Shown: positions 17,881 to 27,338, counted from the first letter of the stretch. The stretch is DNA of 44,270 nt from Campylobacteraceae bacterium (GCA_027081065.1 JALWLW010000084.1:1-44270), one strand, 5' to 3'. Notes: a model not told the origin generated them from the letters alone. A program made the numbers and translations.

Positions 17881-19323
17881 ATGAGTGAAAACATGTACAA
17901 TTTAAACATTGAAAGAGCTGTTCTTTCAGCCATTATATTTGACCCTCAAATATTTGAAGAGTTAGCAGCGAAATTAAAAGCACATGATTTTTATTTGCCT
18001 TTTCATCAGCATGTTTTTTCAGCTATGGAAGAGTTGGCACGTGAAGACAAGCCGATTGATGAAGAGTTTTTAAAGTCAAAGTTGAGTAATACAGGCAATT
18101 ATGATGAGGTAGCATTACTTGACATCTTAGCTTCTAACCCTATTTCAAATACTGATGCTTATTTAGATGAAATCAAATCACGTTCAACAAAACGTGCTTT
18201 GGCCACCTTGGCAACTACCATTAAAAAAGTAACCATAGAAGATGACTTACCCACCGATGAAGTGATGAACATGGTGGAAAAAAAGCTCTATGAGATTACG
18301 CAAAACTCTACCTCTGAAGACTTTAGAGAATCAAAAGAGATAACACTTTCGATGATAGAAGAGATTAATCGTTTAAAAGCTTTGGGTAACTCTAAACTGT
18401 TGGGGATTGATACGGGTTTTCATAATTTAAATGACAAAACACAGGGGTTTGGTAAAGGGGATTTGGTCATTATTGCAGCACGTCCAGCTATGGGAAAAAC
18501 GAGTTTGGTTTTAAACATGACCCAAAAAGCCATAGAGCGTGGTGAGGGGGTGGCTTTTTTCTCACTGGAGATGCCAGCAGAGCAGTTGATGTTGCGTCTG
18601 CTCTCTACGGAGACCTCTATACCTTTACAAAAGTTACGTGTGGGTGATTTGACCGATGATGAGTGGTCAAACCTTTCAAAAGCAGCTGACAAAATGGCGA
18701 CTAGAAAACTTTTTGTAGATGATGGTGGATTAGCAACCATCCACCATGTGCGTTCTAAGCTTAGAAAGCTCAAAGCCAAACACCCTGAGATTACGATGGC
18801 TGTTATTGATTACTTACAGTTGATGTCGGGGGATAGTTCTGAAGGTCGGCAACAGGTTATTTCGGAGATTTCTAGGGGGCTAAAGCAGTTGGCTAGGGAG
18901 TTACAGATTCCTATTTTGGCACTTTCACAGCTTAACCGTGGGGTAGAGAGTAGGGATAACAAACGACCAATGCTTTCTGACCTTAGAGAATCGGGTTCTA
19001 TTGAGCAAGATGCTGATATTGTTATGTTTGTTTACCGTGATGATGTCTACCGTGAGGCTGCTGAAAAAGAGCGTGAGATGAAAGCGAAGGCTGAAGGAAA
19101 AGAGTATGAAAACAAATTTGTTAACAAACCTGAAGAGGAGACAGAGCTTATTTTGGGGAAACATAGAAATGGTCCTACTGGTACGGTTCGGTTAATGTTC
19201 CAAAAACGCTTTACCCGTTTTGTTGATGCTCATCTAGGAGGGGATGCTCCTTTTGAGGTTATTTATGATGATGAAAATATGGATACGAGAGATTTAGGGA
19301 ACATAGATTTACCTATGATTTAA
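17881..19323 (+). CDS. dnaB: Replicative DNA helicase DnaB
   Basis: 480 residues. N-terminal domain begins ERAVLSAIIFDPQIFEELA; RecA-like domain has Walker A ARPAMGKTS (200-208), FSLEMPAEQL, Walker B VIDYLQLMSG, SQLNRGVESR and LRESGSIEQDAD. Good ribosome site AAGGAG (17870-17875) 5 bases before ATG. Replicative fork helicase. No intein seen. Confidence 0.97.
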   Translation: MSENMYNLNIERAVLSAIIFDPQIFEELAAKLKAHDFYLPFHQHVFSAMEELAREDKPIDEEFLKSKLSNTGNYDEVALLDILASNPISNTDAYLDEIKSRSTKRALATLATTIKKVTIEDDLPTDEVMNMVEKKLYEITQNSTSEDFRESKEITLSMIEEINRLKALGNSKLLGIDTGFHNLNDKTQGFGKGDLVIIAARPAMGKTSLVLNMTQKAIERGEGVAFFSLEMPAEQLMLRLLSTETSIPLQKLRVGDLTDDEWSNLSKAADKMATRKLFVDDGGLATIHHVRSKLRKLKAKHPEITMAVIDYLQLMSGDSSEGRQQVISEISRGLKQLARELQIPILALSQLNRGVESRDNKRPMLSDLRESGSIEQDADIVMFVYRDDVYREAAEKEREMKAKAEGKEYENKFVNKPEEETELILGKHRNGPTGTVRLMFQKRFTRFVDAHLGGDAPFEVIYDDENMDTRDLGNIDLPMI

Positions 19324-19333
19324 AAGTGTAAGC

Positions 19334-20605
19334 ATGTTAGAAAAACCAAAACTTTTTTTGAATTTAAAAGAGTTTTGGCTAAGTATGCTGATTTTGTTTT
19401 TTTTATTTTTAACACGGCTTTTCTTTTTACATGAAGTGTATGTAGAATTTAAAGCAAAACCTTTTTTTTACACCGATGTACAAGTTCTTCAAGCTTTTGA
19501 AAAATGGAATCACAATGAGTATCATACTATTTTAAAAGTTTATGCACCTACGCTTGATATACATTTTTTTACACGAACAAAAATTCATGCTAAAGATTTA
19601 ACTTCTCATTTACGTTTAAAACTTTTTCCCCATAAAGAGCTCTCTTTTCTTGATTATTTAGGCATATCGTTTATGTTTTCAAATGTTAATGAAATTTATG
19701 AAGAGCAAAAAAGTGTTAAAAGAAGCTTCTTAAGTTTTGTAGAGAGACAACATAAAGATGAGATGATAAACTCTTTTTATAAAGCCATTTATTTTGCTAC
19801 GCCCTTAGAGAAGTCTTTACGTACACAAGTTTCAACCTTAGGTGTCAGTCATCTCATCGCTTTAAGTGGTTTTCATTTGGCTATTTTGTCTACCTTACTT
19901 TTCTTCTTACTTCGTCCTATTTATAGAGTCTTTCAAAAAAGATACTTTCCTTATAGATTTGATTTGTATGATGTAGGTTTACTTGTTTTAATCATTTTAG
20001 CATGGTACGTTTGGTTTGTAGATGCTCCTCCTTCACTCCTTCGCTCTTATGCCATGATGGCTGTTGGTTGGGTACTTTTAGTACTTGGTATGGAGTTACT
20101 CTCTTTTACTTTTTTATCGACTATTATTATAGTTTTGTTGGTGATTTTTCCTAAAATGCTCCTCTCTTTAGCTTTTTGGTTTTCGGTGGCTGGAGTATTT
20201 TACATTTTTTTACTCCTCAAACACTTTCCCACGCTCAATAAATATTTGATGACACTGTTTATTTCTTTTGGTATTTTTGTTTTAATGTTGCCCATTGTGC
20301 ATATGGTTTTTCCTATGGTGAGCAGTTTACAGCTTGGTTCTCCTTTTTTATCTTTGGGTTTTTCTTTCTTTTATCCACTCTCTATGCTTTTACATCTTAT
20401 TGGTTTAGGCAATCTATTTGACCCCATATTAATAAAACTTTTTACACTAGAAGCAGAGGAGAGTATATTTATTTTGAATTATTGGTATGGCATAGCCTAT
20501 TTACTTCTCTCTTTTTTTGCTATTTATTCTAAAAAGATTTTTTATCTTCTTCTGTTAAGCTCAATCTCTTTTACTATTTGGCTATTTATAGGCTTTTTGC
20601 TATGA
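19334..20605 (+). CDS. comEC: ComEC/Rec2-family DNA-uptake channel protein
   Basis: 423 residues, polytopic membrane protein with the competence-domain signature TLGVSHLIALSGFHLAIL (about 168-185) and many further helices to the C-terminus. It lacks the C-terminal metallo-beta-lactamase-like domain of longer ComEC proteins, as commonly found in Campylobacterota. Transports single-stranded DNA across the inner membrane in natural transformation. Starts 10 bp after dnaB. Together with the pilin-like genes upstream it hints at transformability. Confidence 0.88.
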   Translation: MLEKPKLFLNLKEFWLSMLILFFLFLTRLFFLHEVYVEFKAKPFFYTDVQVLQAFEKWNHNEYHTILKVYAPTLDIHFFTRTKIHAKDLTSHLRLKLFPHKELSFLDYLGISFMFSNVNEIYEEQKSVKRSFLSFVERQHKDEMINSFYKAIYFATPLEKSLRTQVSTLGVSHLIALSGFHLAILSTLLFFLLRPIYRVFQKRYFPYRFDLYDVGLLVLIILAWYVWFVDAPPSLLRSYAMMAVGWVLLVLGMELLSFTFLSTIIIVLLVIFPKMLLSLAFWFSVAGVFYIFLLLKHFPTLNKYLMTLFISFGIFVLMLPIVHMVFPMVSSLQLGSPFLSLGFSFFYPLSMLLHLIGLGNLFDPILIKLFTLEAEESIFILNYWYGIAYLLLSFFAIYSKKIFYLLLLSSISFTIWLFIGFLL

Positions 20606-20626
20606 TTAGAGAAAATAAGTAGGCAG

Positions 20627-21322
20627 ATGAAAAAAATTAATTTTCAAGACCATCCTTTAACAATATCTTTAATTATGCTCAATACTTTTATCTTCTTTGT
20701 ACCCTTACTATTTGGTATCAATGTATTTAGTATGAGTACGGAAACGATGTATAATCTAGGAGCGATGCATGGGTACACACTTATTGTAGGGCATGAAGTA
20801 TGGCGACTTATTAGCTCTATGTTTTTACATGCAAACTTGGAACATCTTTTTATGAATATGGTAACACTTATGTTTGTTGGTTTATATTTAGAACAGCTTT
20901 TTTCTAGATTTATTTATCTAAGTATCTATTTTGTGGCAGGTATTATTTCGGGCTTAGTTCCTATTTATTTTCAAGAGCCTGGAACAATTTCATTAGGGGC
21001 TAGTGGGGCAATATTTGGAGTTGCTGGAATTATGGTTGGTTTTACGCTTGTTCACTATAAAAAGATGAGAATAGAGTTTTTGGATTACATGAAAGGTTAT
21101 TCTGCTCTTTTACTCATTAACTTAGTTGTTGGAATCTTCATGCCTGAAGTTGGTTTTATTGCTCATTTAACAGGTCTTATTATTGGTCTATTAGGTGGAA
21201 TGGCGTTACATAAAAAAGTTTATTATCAGTTGTTTCTTTTAGGTATGTTTTTTTTAGCTTACTACTTATATGCTTATTTTTTACCCTCTATATATGTCAA
21301 TAGTGTAAATGTCTTTTTTTAA
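20627..21322 (+). CDS. Rhomboid-family intramembrane serine protease
   Basis: 231 residues, six or seven hydrophobic segments. Rhomboid features: conserved WR..SSMFLHANLEHLFMNM (His68/His73/Asn77), GASGAIFG with catalytic Ser126, and His180 in FIAHLTG as the dyad partner. Cleaves transmembrane substrates within the membrane. Overlaps the next gene by 14 bp. ATG at 20627 has a weak ribosome site (AGTAGGC). Confidence 0.92.
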   Translation: MKKINFQDHPLTISLIMLNTFIFFVPLLFGINVFSMSTETMYNLGAMHGYTLIVGHEVWRLISSMFLHANLEHLFMNMVTLMFVGLYLEQLFSRFIYLSIYFVAGIISGLVPIYFQEPGTISLGASGAIFGVAGIMVGFTLVHYKKMRIEFLDYMKGYSALLLINLVVGIFMPEVGFIAHLTGLIIGLLGGMALHKKVYYQLFLLGMFFLAYYLYAYFLPSIYVNSVNVFF

Positions 21323-21866
21323 TTTAAATCGATTAGTGAGTATTGTTTGTTTTATAATATTAACAGCATGTAGTGCTAAGCATCCTTCTATAAATGAGAT
21401 AAATCAAAATATAAATAAATTAAACGATTTAGTCATAAGTTTGAGTTCTAGCATTAGTAAAAATGAAGCTTTGGATTTTTCTAATATTAGTATAAAGCAG
21501 AGTCTTAACCTTTCTCATAAATACAAAGCCATCTCATCTCCTTGGCTACAAAATACTTTGGTTAATATTGGCATAAAAAAAAGAGGTTTATGTCATGAAT
21601 GGACAGAAGATTTATTAACTTATTTGTTAAAAAGAAATTATAAAACATTGTCATTTCATGCAATTGGAGCTAATATAGGTTATTTAAACGAACATAATGC
21701 TTTGTCTGTGTCAGCAAAAGGTGAGGGAATTAAAAACTCCATTGTTTTAGATGCTTGGCGTCATTCTGGTAATTTGTATTTTCAAAAGATTGAAGAAGAT
21801 AGAGCATATGATTGGAAAGAGCGAAAAGGTTTATATGGAGTCTTACCACTAAAAAGTGGTAAGTAG
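21309..21866 (+). CDS. Lipoprotein with a Cys-His-Asp transglutaminase-like arrangement
   Basis: 185 residues, lipobox ILTAC (Cys21). No family recognised with certainty. The body has KRGLCHEWTEDLLTYLLK (Cys95), EHNALSV (His129) and IVLDAWRH (Asp148), in the order and spacing of a transglutaminase/cysteine-protease-like triad, which suggests a membrane-tethered Cys hydrolase or an inactive relative. It overlaps the rhomboid gene by 14 bp, so it is probably translationally coupled to it. A hairpin at 21842-21863 is embedded in the last codons. Confidence 0.7.
   Translation: MSFFNLNRLVSIVCFIILTACSAKHPSINEINQNINKLNDLVISLSSSISKNEALDFSNISIKQSLNLSHKYKAISSPWLQNTLVNIGIKKRGLCHEWTEDLLTYLLKRNYKTLSFHAIGANIGYLNEHNALSVSAKGEGIKNSIVLDAWRHSGNLYFQKIEEDRAYDWKERKGLYGVLPLKSGK
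21842..21863. terminator. Hairpin in the 3' end of the lipoprotein gene
   Basis: 9-bp stem (21842-21850 with 21855-21863), loop AAAA, just before the TAG at 21864. Lies between convergent genes and may end transcription from both sides. Confidence 0.55.
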
Positions 21867-21876
21867 GTTTTAGTGA

Positions 21877-22113
21877 TTATCGATTTACAAGTGCTTCACA
21901 AACTTCTGTTTGTGCAATTGGTAAATTAGGATCATCTGGACATAATTCAGCAACATCTTCACAATCTGGACATTTTTCAATATTTGGCTTATAGCAACCT
22001 CTTTGTTTTTGTACAACTGGTTTTTCAAATTTAGGTACAACTTTTATTGGAATTAAATCTCCCCCTGCAAATAGTGCTGAACCAGCAATCATTAAGCTTA
22101 ATAGTAATTTCAT
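21877..22113 (-). CDS. Small exported Cys-rich protein
   Basis: 78 residues. Signal peptide of about 16 residues (KLLLSLMIAGSALFAGG), then a short mature part with five Cys, including GCYKPNIEKCPDCEDVAELCPDD. Cys pattern could be disulfides or metal binding. No family recognised. ATG at 22113 follows an AAAGGAA ribosome site on the minus strand. Convergent with the lipoprotein gene; the 240-bp space upstream, up to 22355, holds only AT-rich promoter-like sequence and no gene. Confidence 0.7.
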   Translation of the reverse strand: MKLLLSLMIAGSALFAGGDLIPIKVVPKFEKPVVQKQRGCYKPNIEKCPDCEDVAELCPDDPNLPIAQTEVCEALVNR

Positions 22114-22354
22114 CTAATTTTTCCTTTATTCTAAAATTTATTGACGTTGAACTGTAGCACTTTTTTACTTAAATAGTGTACGCTTATTAAAACTAATTTA
22201 AATTATTAATATTTAAATTTGTGATAAAGTTACAAGTAGACTTGAGATTATTGTTTTAAGAAAAAGTATTTAAAGTATTGAAAATATCATAGATTAAGTT
22301 TTGATAGTATCTATTTTCTATAAAATAATTTTAGATTATTAAAAGGAGATAGTA

Positions 22355-22972
22355 ATGCAAAAAAAAATTATTTTAATAGGTTTAGGAAGTTTATTGTTGA
22401 CAGGGTGTTTTCAACAAATTAAAGAGCCTAAACCAGTTGCTAAAGAACCAGTAAAAGTAGAAGTTGCAGTTGAAGAGGAGATTGTTCCAGAATTAGGTGT
22501 TTTTGATTGGCAACAAAATGATGAGTTAATAAAAAGAGGAAAAGCTGTTAAAATGGTAGTGGTAAAGTCTAAACGGGTGGTGGTTTTATTTGATGAAGAA
22601 GGAGAGGTTTTAAGTAGACACCGAATCTCTTTAGGTGCAAACCCTGTTGGTACAAAGTTAAAACAAGGTGATAAAAAAACACCTGAGGGTATCTATGGCA
22701 TTCGCGATATTCGTGGTGATAAAAAGTATTATAAAGAGATTTTGATTACTTATCCTAATGCTGAAGATAAAAAACGTTCAAAAGCTTTAGGTTTTAATCC
22801 AGGTTCAGGTATTACTTTTCATGCACAAGTCCCTTGGAACTGGAATGGCTCTGGTGATGACTATACTTTGTCCAATGATTGGACAAATGGTTGTATGGCA
22901 CTAACAAATAAAGGTATGGATACGGTTTTAAGTATGATAGATAAAGATACCATTGTAGAGATACGAGAATAA
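22355..22972 (+). CDS. L,D-transpeptidase (YkuD) lipoprotein
   Basis: 205 residues, lipobox LLTGC (Cys18). YkuD-type domain: KTPEGIYGI, FHAQ (His156) and DWTNGCMALTN with catalytic Cys180. The usual S-x-G-C-[IV]-R becomes T-N-G-C-M-A-L, a common variant. Forms or edits 3-3 cross-links in peptidoglycan, or anchors proteins. AAAAGGAGA ribosome site 6 bases before ATG. Probably cotranscribed with the DUF945 gene 21 bp downstream. Confidence 0.9.
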   Translation: MQKKIILIGLGSLLLTGCFQQIKEPKPVAKEPVKVEVAVEEEIVPELGVFDWQQNDELIKRGKAVKMVVVKSKRVVVLFDEEGEVLSRHRISLGANPVGTKLKQGDKKTPEGIYGIRDIRGDKKYYKEILITYPNAEDKKRSKALGFNPGSGITFHAQVPWNWNGSGDDYTLSNDWTNGCMALTNKGMDTVLSMIDKDTIVEIRE

Positions 22973-22993
22973 ATTTTAAAAACAAGGAATAAT

Positions 22994-24457
22994 ATGTCAA
23001 ATAAAATAAAAATAGTAACTTCTTTAGTAGTTATGAGCATTTTGTGGCTTGGTAGTACAGCTTATATTAGCTCAAATACACAAAAGTATTTAAAAGCATA
23101 TACGAAAAAGACAAATAAGTTATATGAGCAGTATGGAATGCAGGTTTCAGTAGAAGCGTTTGAAAAAGGCTTTTTTTCCTCAAGAGCAAAGTTGAAATTG
23201 GATTTTATTGAACCCAATATACGAGAAGCAATAGTTACTACAATCAATTTACCAATTGAAATGAAGTATGAACTTGAAAATGGTCCATTGCTCTTTAAAA
23301 ATGGTTTGGATTTTGGTAGTAGTCGTGTAAAAAATGAGCTGAATATTAGTGAGTATTTAGTAGATAAAGAAGCTTTCAAAAAAGTATTTAACAATGATAT
23401 CGTTCTTAACTCAACTACTAAAATAGGCTTTTTTAACAATGCGTCATTTAATGCTAAAAGCAATAAAATTGTGGCAAATATCGAGGGTGATGAGATTTCT
23501 ATCTCTCCATTAAAAATAGTGGGAGACTTAAATCTTGAAACTTTTCAAGGAGCGATGAAAATTTTTATTGATACGTTACGTACTAAGAGTAAAGTATCTA
23601 TGGTTAATGCTAAAAACATTGTACTTGATAGTGAAATTACAAAGTTTTATGACAATGGTTTTTATTTGGGTGACTTTGTCCTAAATATTGGTTCGTTAAA
23701 CGCCAAAGGAGAGACTTTACCTTTTGTTTTAGATGAAGCAGAACTCTCATTGTTGATGAATATTGATGAGAATAAAGACAAAACTATTGATATGAAATTC
23801 AAACTTTTAGCTAAAGTGGGTCAATCGAAATTGCCAAAAGAGTATATGTCTCTTAGTAGAGTTGAATTGGCGTATGCTTTAAATGCTGTAAAATTAAAAG
23901 GTTTGTTAGCTTTTCAAGATTTTACAAAAAATTTACAAGAAAAACAGCAAAAGGCACTTTTGAAATTGCAAAATTCAACTACAGGTGAGCTAGATATGAA
24001 AGCTTTAGAGGAGTTTCAAAAGCTTCAACTCCAAAGTCAAGATGAGATGATGCTTGTGATGGCAGGGTTACTTAAAAAAGAGCGTAGTAATCTAGCTGTT
24101 AAGATGAAAATGATAGACAAAAAAGCCAAAGAGAGTAATTTAAAACTAAATGTTACTTATGTTGGGGATGAAGTTTTTCCAACAAGTGCTAAAGCGTTAA
24201 AAGAGAAGTTTCAAAAAGAGTTTTTAGATTTATTGAACTTTGAAGTAGGAGTTGATTTAGAAAAAGCTTATATCGAAAATTTACCCATAGCGTTACAGCA
24301 AGATTTAGCAATGCAACTTCAAATGGGTAGAATGTTTGGTATGATTAAAGAAAACAATAACTCTTATCTATTAGATGCAAGTTATAAAAAGAATAAATTA
24401 ATGCTTAATGGAGAAGATAAATCGGCTATGTTAGAGATGCTTCAGCTGGGCTACTAG
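22994..24457 (+). CDS. DUF945 (YdgA-family) membrane-anchored protein
   Basis: 487 residues. One N-terminal transmembrane segment (about 6-25) followed by NTQKYLKAYTKKTNKLYEQYGMQVSVEAFEKGFFSSRAKLKLDF, typical of the DUF945/YdgA opening, and a long region rich in beta strands with a coiled Gln/Lys-rich insert near 310-350. Probably a periplasmic AsmA/YdgA-like protein; role unknown. 21 bp after the L,D-transpeptidase gene. Confidence 0.8.
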   Translation: MSNKIKIVTSLVVMSILWLGSTAYISSNTQKYLKAYTKKTNKLYEQYGMQVSVEAFEKGFFSSRAKLKLDFIEPNIREAIVTTINLPIEMKYELENGPLLFKNGLDFGSSRVKNELNISEYLVDKEAFKKVFNNDIVLNSTTKIGFFNNASFNAKSNKIVANIEGDEISISPLKIVGDLNLETFQGAMKIFIDTLRTKSKVSMVNAKNIVLDSEITKFYDNGFYLGDFVLNIGSLNAKGETLPFVLDEAELSLLMNIDENKDKTIDMKFKLLAKVGQSKLPKEYMSLSRVELAYALNAVKLKGLLAFQDFTKNLQEKQQKALLKLQNSTTGELDMKALEEFQKLQLQSQDEMMLVMAGLLKKERSNLAVKMKMIDKKAKESNLKLNVTYVGDEVFPTSAKALKEKFQKEFLDLLNFEVGVDLEKAYIENLPIALQQDLAMQLQMGRMFGMIKENNNSYLLDASYKKNKLMLNGEDKSAMLEMLQLGY

Positions 24458-24471
24458 ACCTATAGCAGCTT

Positions 24472-25101
24472 TTATAGCCATTGGTTATTAGCCAGTGTGC
24501 TGTTATGCTCAAAAACAGAGACATTTATCTGTTCAATATTTTTACCAATACTATAAAATAGAGCATGATACATAGGTGAAGAGACATTGCAGTCTAAAAG
24601 TTCTTTTTGAATATTAATAAATGCATGATTTTCAATTGTCTCTATTGTTGTTGAGAGTGTGCAACTTGTTGGCGTTAAAATAGGTAGAAAAAGTAGGTTG
24701 CTTTGATTAAAATCGACTGCTGCTAGTTGAACATTTTGAATCCATGTGTTAACAATGCCTGAATCATTTGCATCTAACATTTGGGCTCTGTTGTTTAAAT
24801 CATTTAGAAAATCATTTTGGCTTTGGTTGTTATCAAAAATTTTGTAAGTAGGTGAAGATGTTTGGTTAAAGTAGCCAAGTTCATCAAGAAACATTTCGTT
24901 TTTACTGTTTTTAGGCATGGGAATGGTAAATAATTCATTTGAAGCTTCTGTTGAAGTATCGTCAGTCATGGCTGTTGGCATACTTGTAGCGTTATCTTGA
25001 TTCTCCTCATTGCCTTTTGAACTGCCCATAAGTCCACATCCTAACAGTAAAAATGCTAATAGAAATGTTAAGAGTGTTTGATATATTTTAGGGCTATTCA
25101 T
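24472..25101 (-). CDS. Lipoprotein of unknown function
   Basis: 209 residues, lipobox LLLGC (Cys22), then a Ser/Asn/Thr/Glu-rich linker (about 25-60). The body is rich in Asn, Gln and Leu, with two Cys (TSCTLS and LLDCNVS) that may pair. No family recognised. Divergent from the response-regulator gene at 25224, sharing an AT-rich 120-bp intergenic region with a TTAGCTAA site and direct AAAAAAAATGTA repeats. Confidence 0.7.
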   Translation of the reverse strand: MNSPKIYQTLLTFLLAFLLLGCGLMGSSKGNEENQDNATSMPTAMTDDTSTEASNELFTIPMPKNSKNEMFLDELGYFNQTSSPTYKIFDNNQSQNDFLNDLNNRAQMLDANDSGIVNTWIQNVQLAAVDFNQSNLLFLPILTPTSCTLSTTIETIENHAFINIQKELLDCNVSSPMYHALFYSIGKNIEQINVSVFEHNSTLANNQWL

Positions 25102-25135
25102 TGTATTACCTTTTTTGTCATTGAAGTAAGTTAGT

Positions 25136-25217
25136 TTAGCTAAAAAAAATGTAAAAAAAATGTAATTTATTTTAATTTTTACTTCTACATTTTTTTAACA
25201 TTTTTTTATTGTACAAT
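25136..25217. promoter_or_regulatory. AT-rich divergent intergenic region with repeats and a -10 box
   Basis: Contains TTAGCTAA (25136-25143), two direct copies of AAAAAAAATGTA (about 25142-25164), an inverted copy TACATTTTTTT near 25186-25196, and the -10 box TACAAT (25212-25217) only 6 bp before the response regulator ATG. A good candidate for a regulator-binding region; no operator was proven. Confidence 0.4.
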
Positions 25218-25223
25218 CTTAAT

Positions 25224-25904
25224 ATGAAAGAACAAGCAAAATATTCTCTTTTGTACATTGAAGATGAAGTTCCCATGCGTCAATTGGTTTGCTCTTTTTT
25301 AGAAGAATATTTTTCTGAAATTTATGAAGCAGACAATGGTGAAATGGGTTTAGAGATACTTAGAGAAAAAAATCCTGACATTATTATGACTGACATTGAG
25401 ATGCCAAAAATGAATGGTTTGGTATTTTGCGAAAAGGTTCGACAGACTGATTTATATACTCCAATTATTGTGATGACAGCCTATTCTCAAAAAGAGTATC
25501 TACTTAAAGCTACTGAATTGAATCTTATTAAATATCTTATTAAACCTGTAGAAGAAAAAAAGCTTTTTAAAGCGTTGGAGCTTTGTTTTGAACGCATAGA
25601 GAAAAAAGCACCTTCTATTGTTAACTTAGGTGAGGGTTATCAGTTTGACCTGTTTAACCAACAACTCATTTGTAATGAAAAGCTAATAGATTTGACAACG
25701 TCTCAAATTATACTTCTTGAGATACTTATTAAAAATAAAGGTCGTGTAGTCACCTATGAAGAGTTAGAGTATATGGTATATCCCAATGAAGTGATTAGTC
25801 GCAATGGTTTACGCTGTTTGGTTCGAGATATTCGTTTAGAGAGCTATAAGGGTATCATTAAAAATGTTTCTAAGTTGGGTTATAGGGTTAATTATGATAC
25901 CTAA
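25224..25904 (+). CDS. OmpR-like response regulator
   Basis: 226 residues from the ATG at 25224 (TTG at 25209 would lie upstream of the -10 box). Receiver: ED at 13-14, phospho-accepting Asp57 in IMTDIEMPKMNG, MTAYS, LIKPVEE. C-terminal winged helix (LTTSQIILLEILIKNKGRVVTYEELEYMVY..., ending KLGYRVN). The -10 box TACAAT at 25212-25217 leaves only about 6 bases to ATG, which suggests a leaderless mRNA. Overlaps the kinase gene by 11 bp. Confidence 0.88.
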   Translation: MKEQAKYSLLYIEDEVPMRQLVCSFLEEYFSEIYEADNGEMGLEILREKNPDIIMTDIEMPKMNGLVFCEKVRQTDLYTPIIVMTAYSQKEYLLKATELNLIKYLIKPVEEKKLFKALELCFERIEKKAPSIVNLGEGYQFDLFNQQLICNEKLIDLTTSQIILLEILIKNKGRVVTYEELEYMVYPNEVISRNGLRCLVRDIRLESYKGIIKNVSKLGYRVNYDT

Positions 25905-27291
25905 TATTTTAAAAGTAAAACTCTTTTTTCTCTTGATAATTGCAGGGTTTTCTTTTTACCATTTTGATGCTGTCTTTATGCAAACACCTAAGGTTTTAAA
26001 TAGTTTTGAATATGCCAGAGTGATGGTAGTTGCCATTTGTTTTGGGGTGATTGGGGCTACGGCACTTTATAACTTAATGTTTTTTTTCTATTTGAAAAGT
26101 AGGGAACATCTCTATTATGCTTTAGCACAGATTTTTACTTTATTTTTTTTAATGCACTTAGATTCCATATTTATTGCACCTTTTGACCAAGTATTAGGGT
26201 GGGATTCATGGTTTCTTTTTCATTTGACACAACTTTTAATGTTACTTTTTTCTCTATTGTTTATTCAGAGCTTTTTAGAACATTATCAAAACAGCTCTTT
26301 AGTCCCTTTAATTAAAGCGATATTATTGGTAGCTTTAATAGATTTTTTTATTTTACTTATTTGGGGACAGACGTTTTTTACAAAGCTTGTGCCTATTTTT
26401 ATTTTGATTGCTTTAGTGTTAAGTGAAGCGTACCGAACTACTGAAAAAAAAGACATTCCTTTTTACTATCTCTTTGTAGGTTGGGGGCTTGTTCTTTTGG
26501 TAGTAGCTTTAGAGTATGTTGGTTTTGTAAAGTTCACAGGTTGGGTATTTCCTTTTTTACAAGTGGCATTAGCTTTGGATTCTTTGTTACTCTCTTTTGC
26601 TATTTCATATAAGTTTAAACTTATGGAAGAGCAGAGGCAAATTCAACAGACACTACTTTTACAGCAATCACGTTTGGCTTCAATGGGAGAGATGATTTCT
26701 ATTGTTGCTCATCAATGGAGACAGCCATTAAACTATTTGGCTTTTTCACTCATGCATATTAAGAAAAAAACAGATAATCCTATGCTTGATGAGGTCATTG
26801 AGAACTCTAATCTACAGTTACAATATATGTCCGATACCATTGATAATTTTAGAGCATTTTATAGTCCATCTAAAGAGAAAGAGCTGTTTTCTATTGAAGA
26901 GGCTTGTAAAAAAGTTATTAAAATCTCTTCACTTGATTATGTTGAATTGGAAGTTCAAGAAGATTTCGAATTTTATGGTAATGCCAATGAATTTGAGCAA
27001 GTTATTTTAAATATTATGAACAATGCTAAAGATATTTTTGTAGAAAAAGAGATAAGTAAACCCAAAATTTTTATTCGCATTTTAAAGGGTAAAGTTGAAA
27101 TAGAAGATAATGCAGGAGGCATAGAATCTAAGCTTATGGAAAAGATTTTTGAACCTTATTTCTCTACTAAAAAAGGAAATGATGGGATTGGACTTTATAT
27201 TGCTAAACTCATTATAGAATCTGAAATGCAAGGAAAATTATCTGTAAAAAATGGAGAAAATGGGGCAATTTTTACCCTCTACATTAATTAA
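25894..27291 (+). CDS. 7TM-type sensor histidine kinase
   Basis: 465 residues from ATG 25894. This start overlaps the regulator by 11 bp; the longer frame from ATG 25864 overlaps by 41 bp and is less likely. First hydrophobic segment at about 8-20, then seven transmembrane helices (about 42-240) of 7TMR-DISM type (ATALYNLMFFFYLKSREHLYYALAQ). A coiled linker, phospho-box MGEMISIVAHQWRQPLN with His273, N-box NIMNNAKDIF, DNAGGI and GIGLYIAK follow. The usual large periplasmic DISM ligand domain is absent. Partner of the response regulator. Confidence 0.88.
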   Translation: MIPNILKVKLFFLLIIAGFSFYHFDAVFMQTPKVLNSFEYARVMVVAICFGVIGATALYNLMFFFYLKSREHLYYALAQIFTLFFLMHLDSIFIAPFDQVLGWDSWFLFHLTQLLMLLFSLLFIQSFLEHYQNSSLVPLIKAILLVALIDFFILLIWGQTFFTKLVPIFILIALVLSEAYRTTEKKDIPFYYLFVGWGLVLLVVALEYVGFVKFTGWVFPFLQVALALDSLLLSFAISYKFKLMEEQRQIQQTLLLQQSRLASMGEMISIVAHQWRQPLNYLAFSLMHIKKKTDNPMLDEVIENSNLQLQYMSDTIDNFRAFYSPSKEKELFSIEEACKKVIKISSLDYVELEVQEDFEFYGNANEFEQVILNIMNNAKDIFVEKEISKPKIFIRILKGKVEIEDNAGGIESKLMEKIFEPYFSTKKGNDGIGLYIAKLIIESEMQGKLSVKNGENGAIFTLYIN

Positions 27292-27338
27292 ACATTTTTT
27301 TAAGTTAGACTTTAACTATCTAAATACAAGGACAGATT

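Noticed and set aside
24447..24480. Weak GGCTA/TAGCC inverted repeat between convergent genes
   Set aside because: Only 5 bp with a long loop; not convincing as a terminator.
25864..25893. Longer start of the kinase gene
   Set aside because: ATG 25864 would overlap the regulator by 41 bp; ATG 25894 overlaps by 11 bp and gives a better N-terminus.
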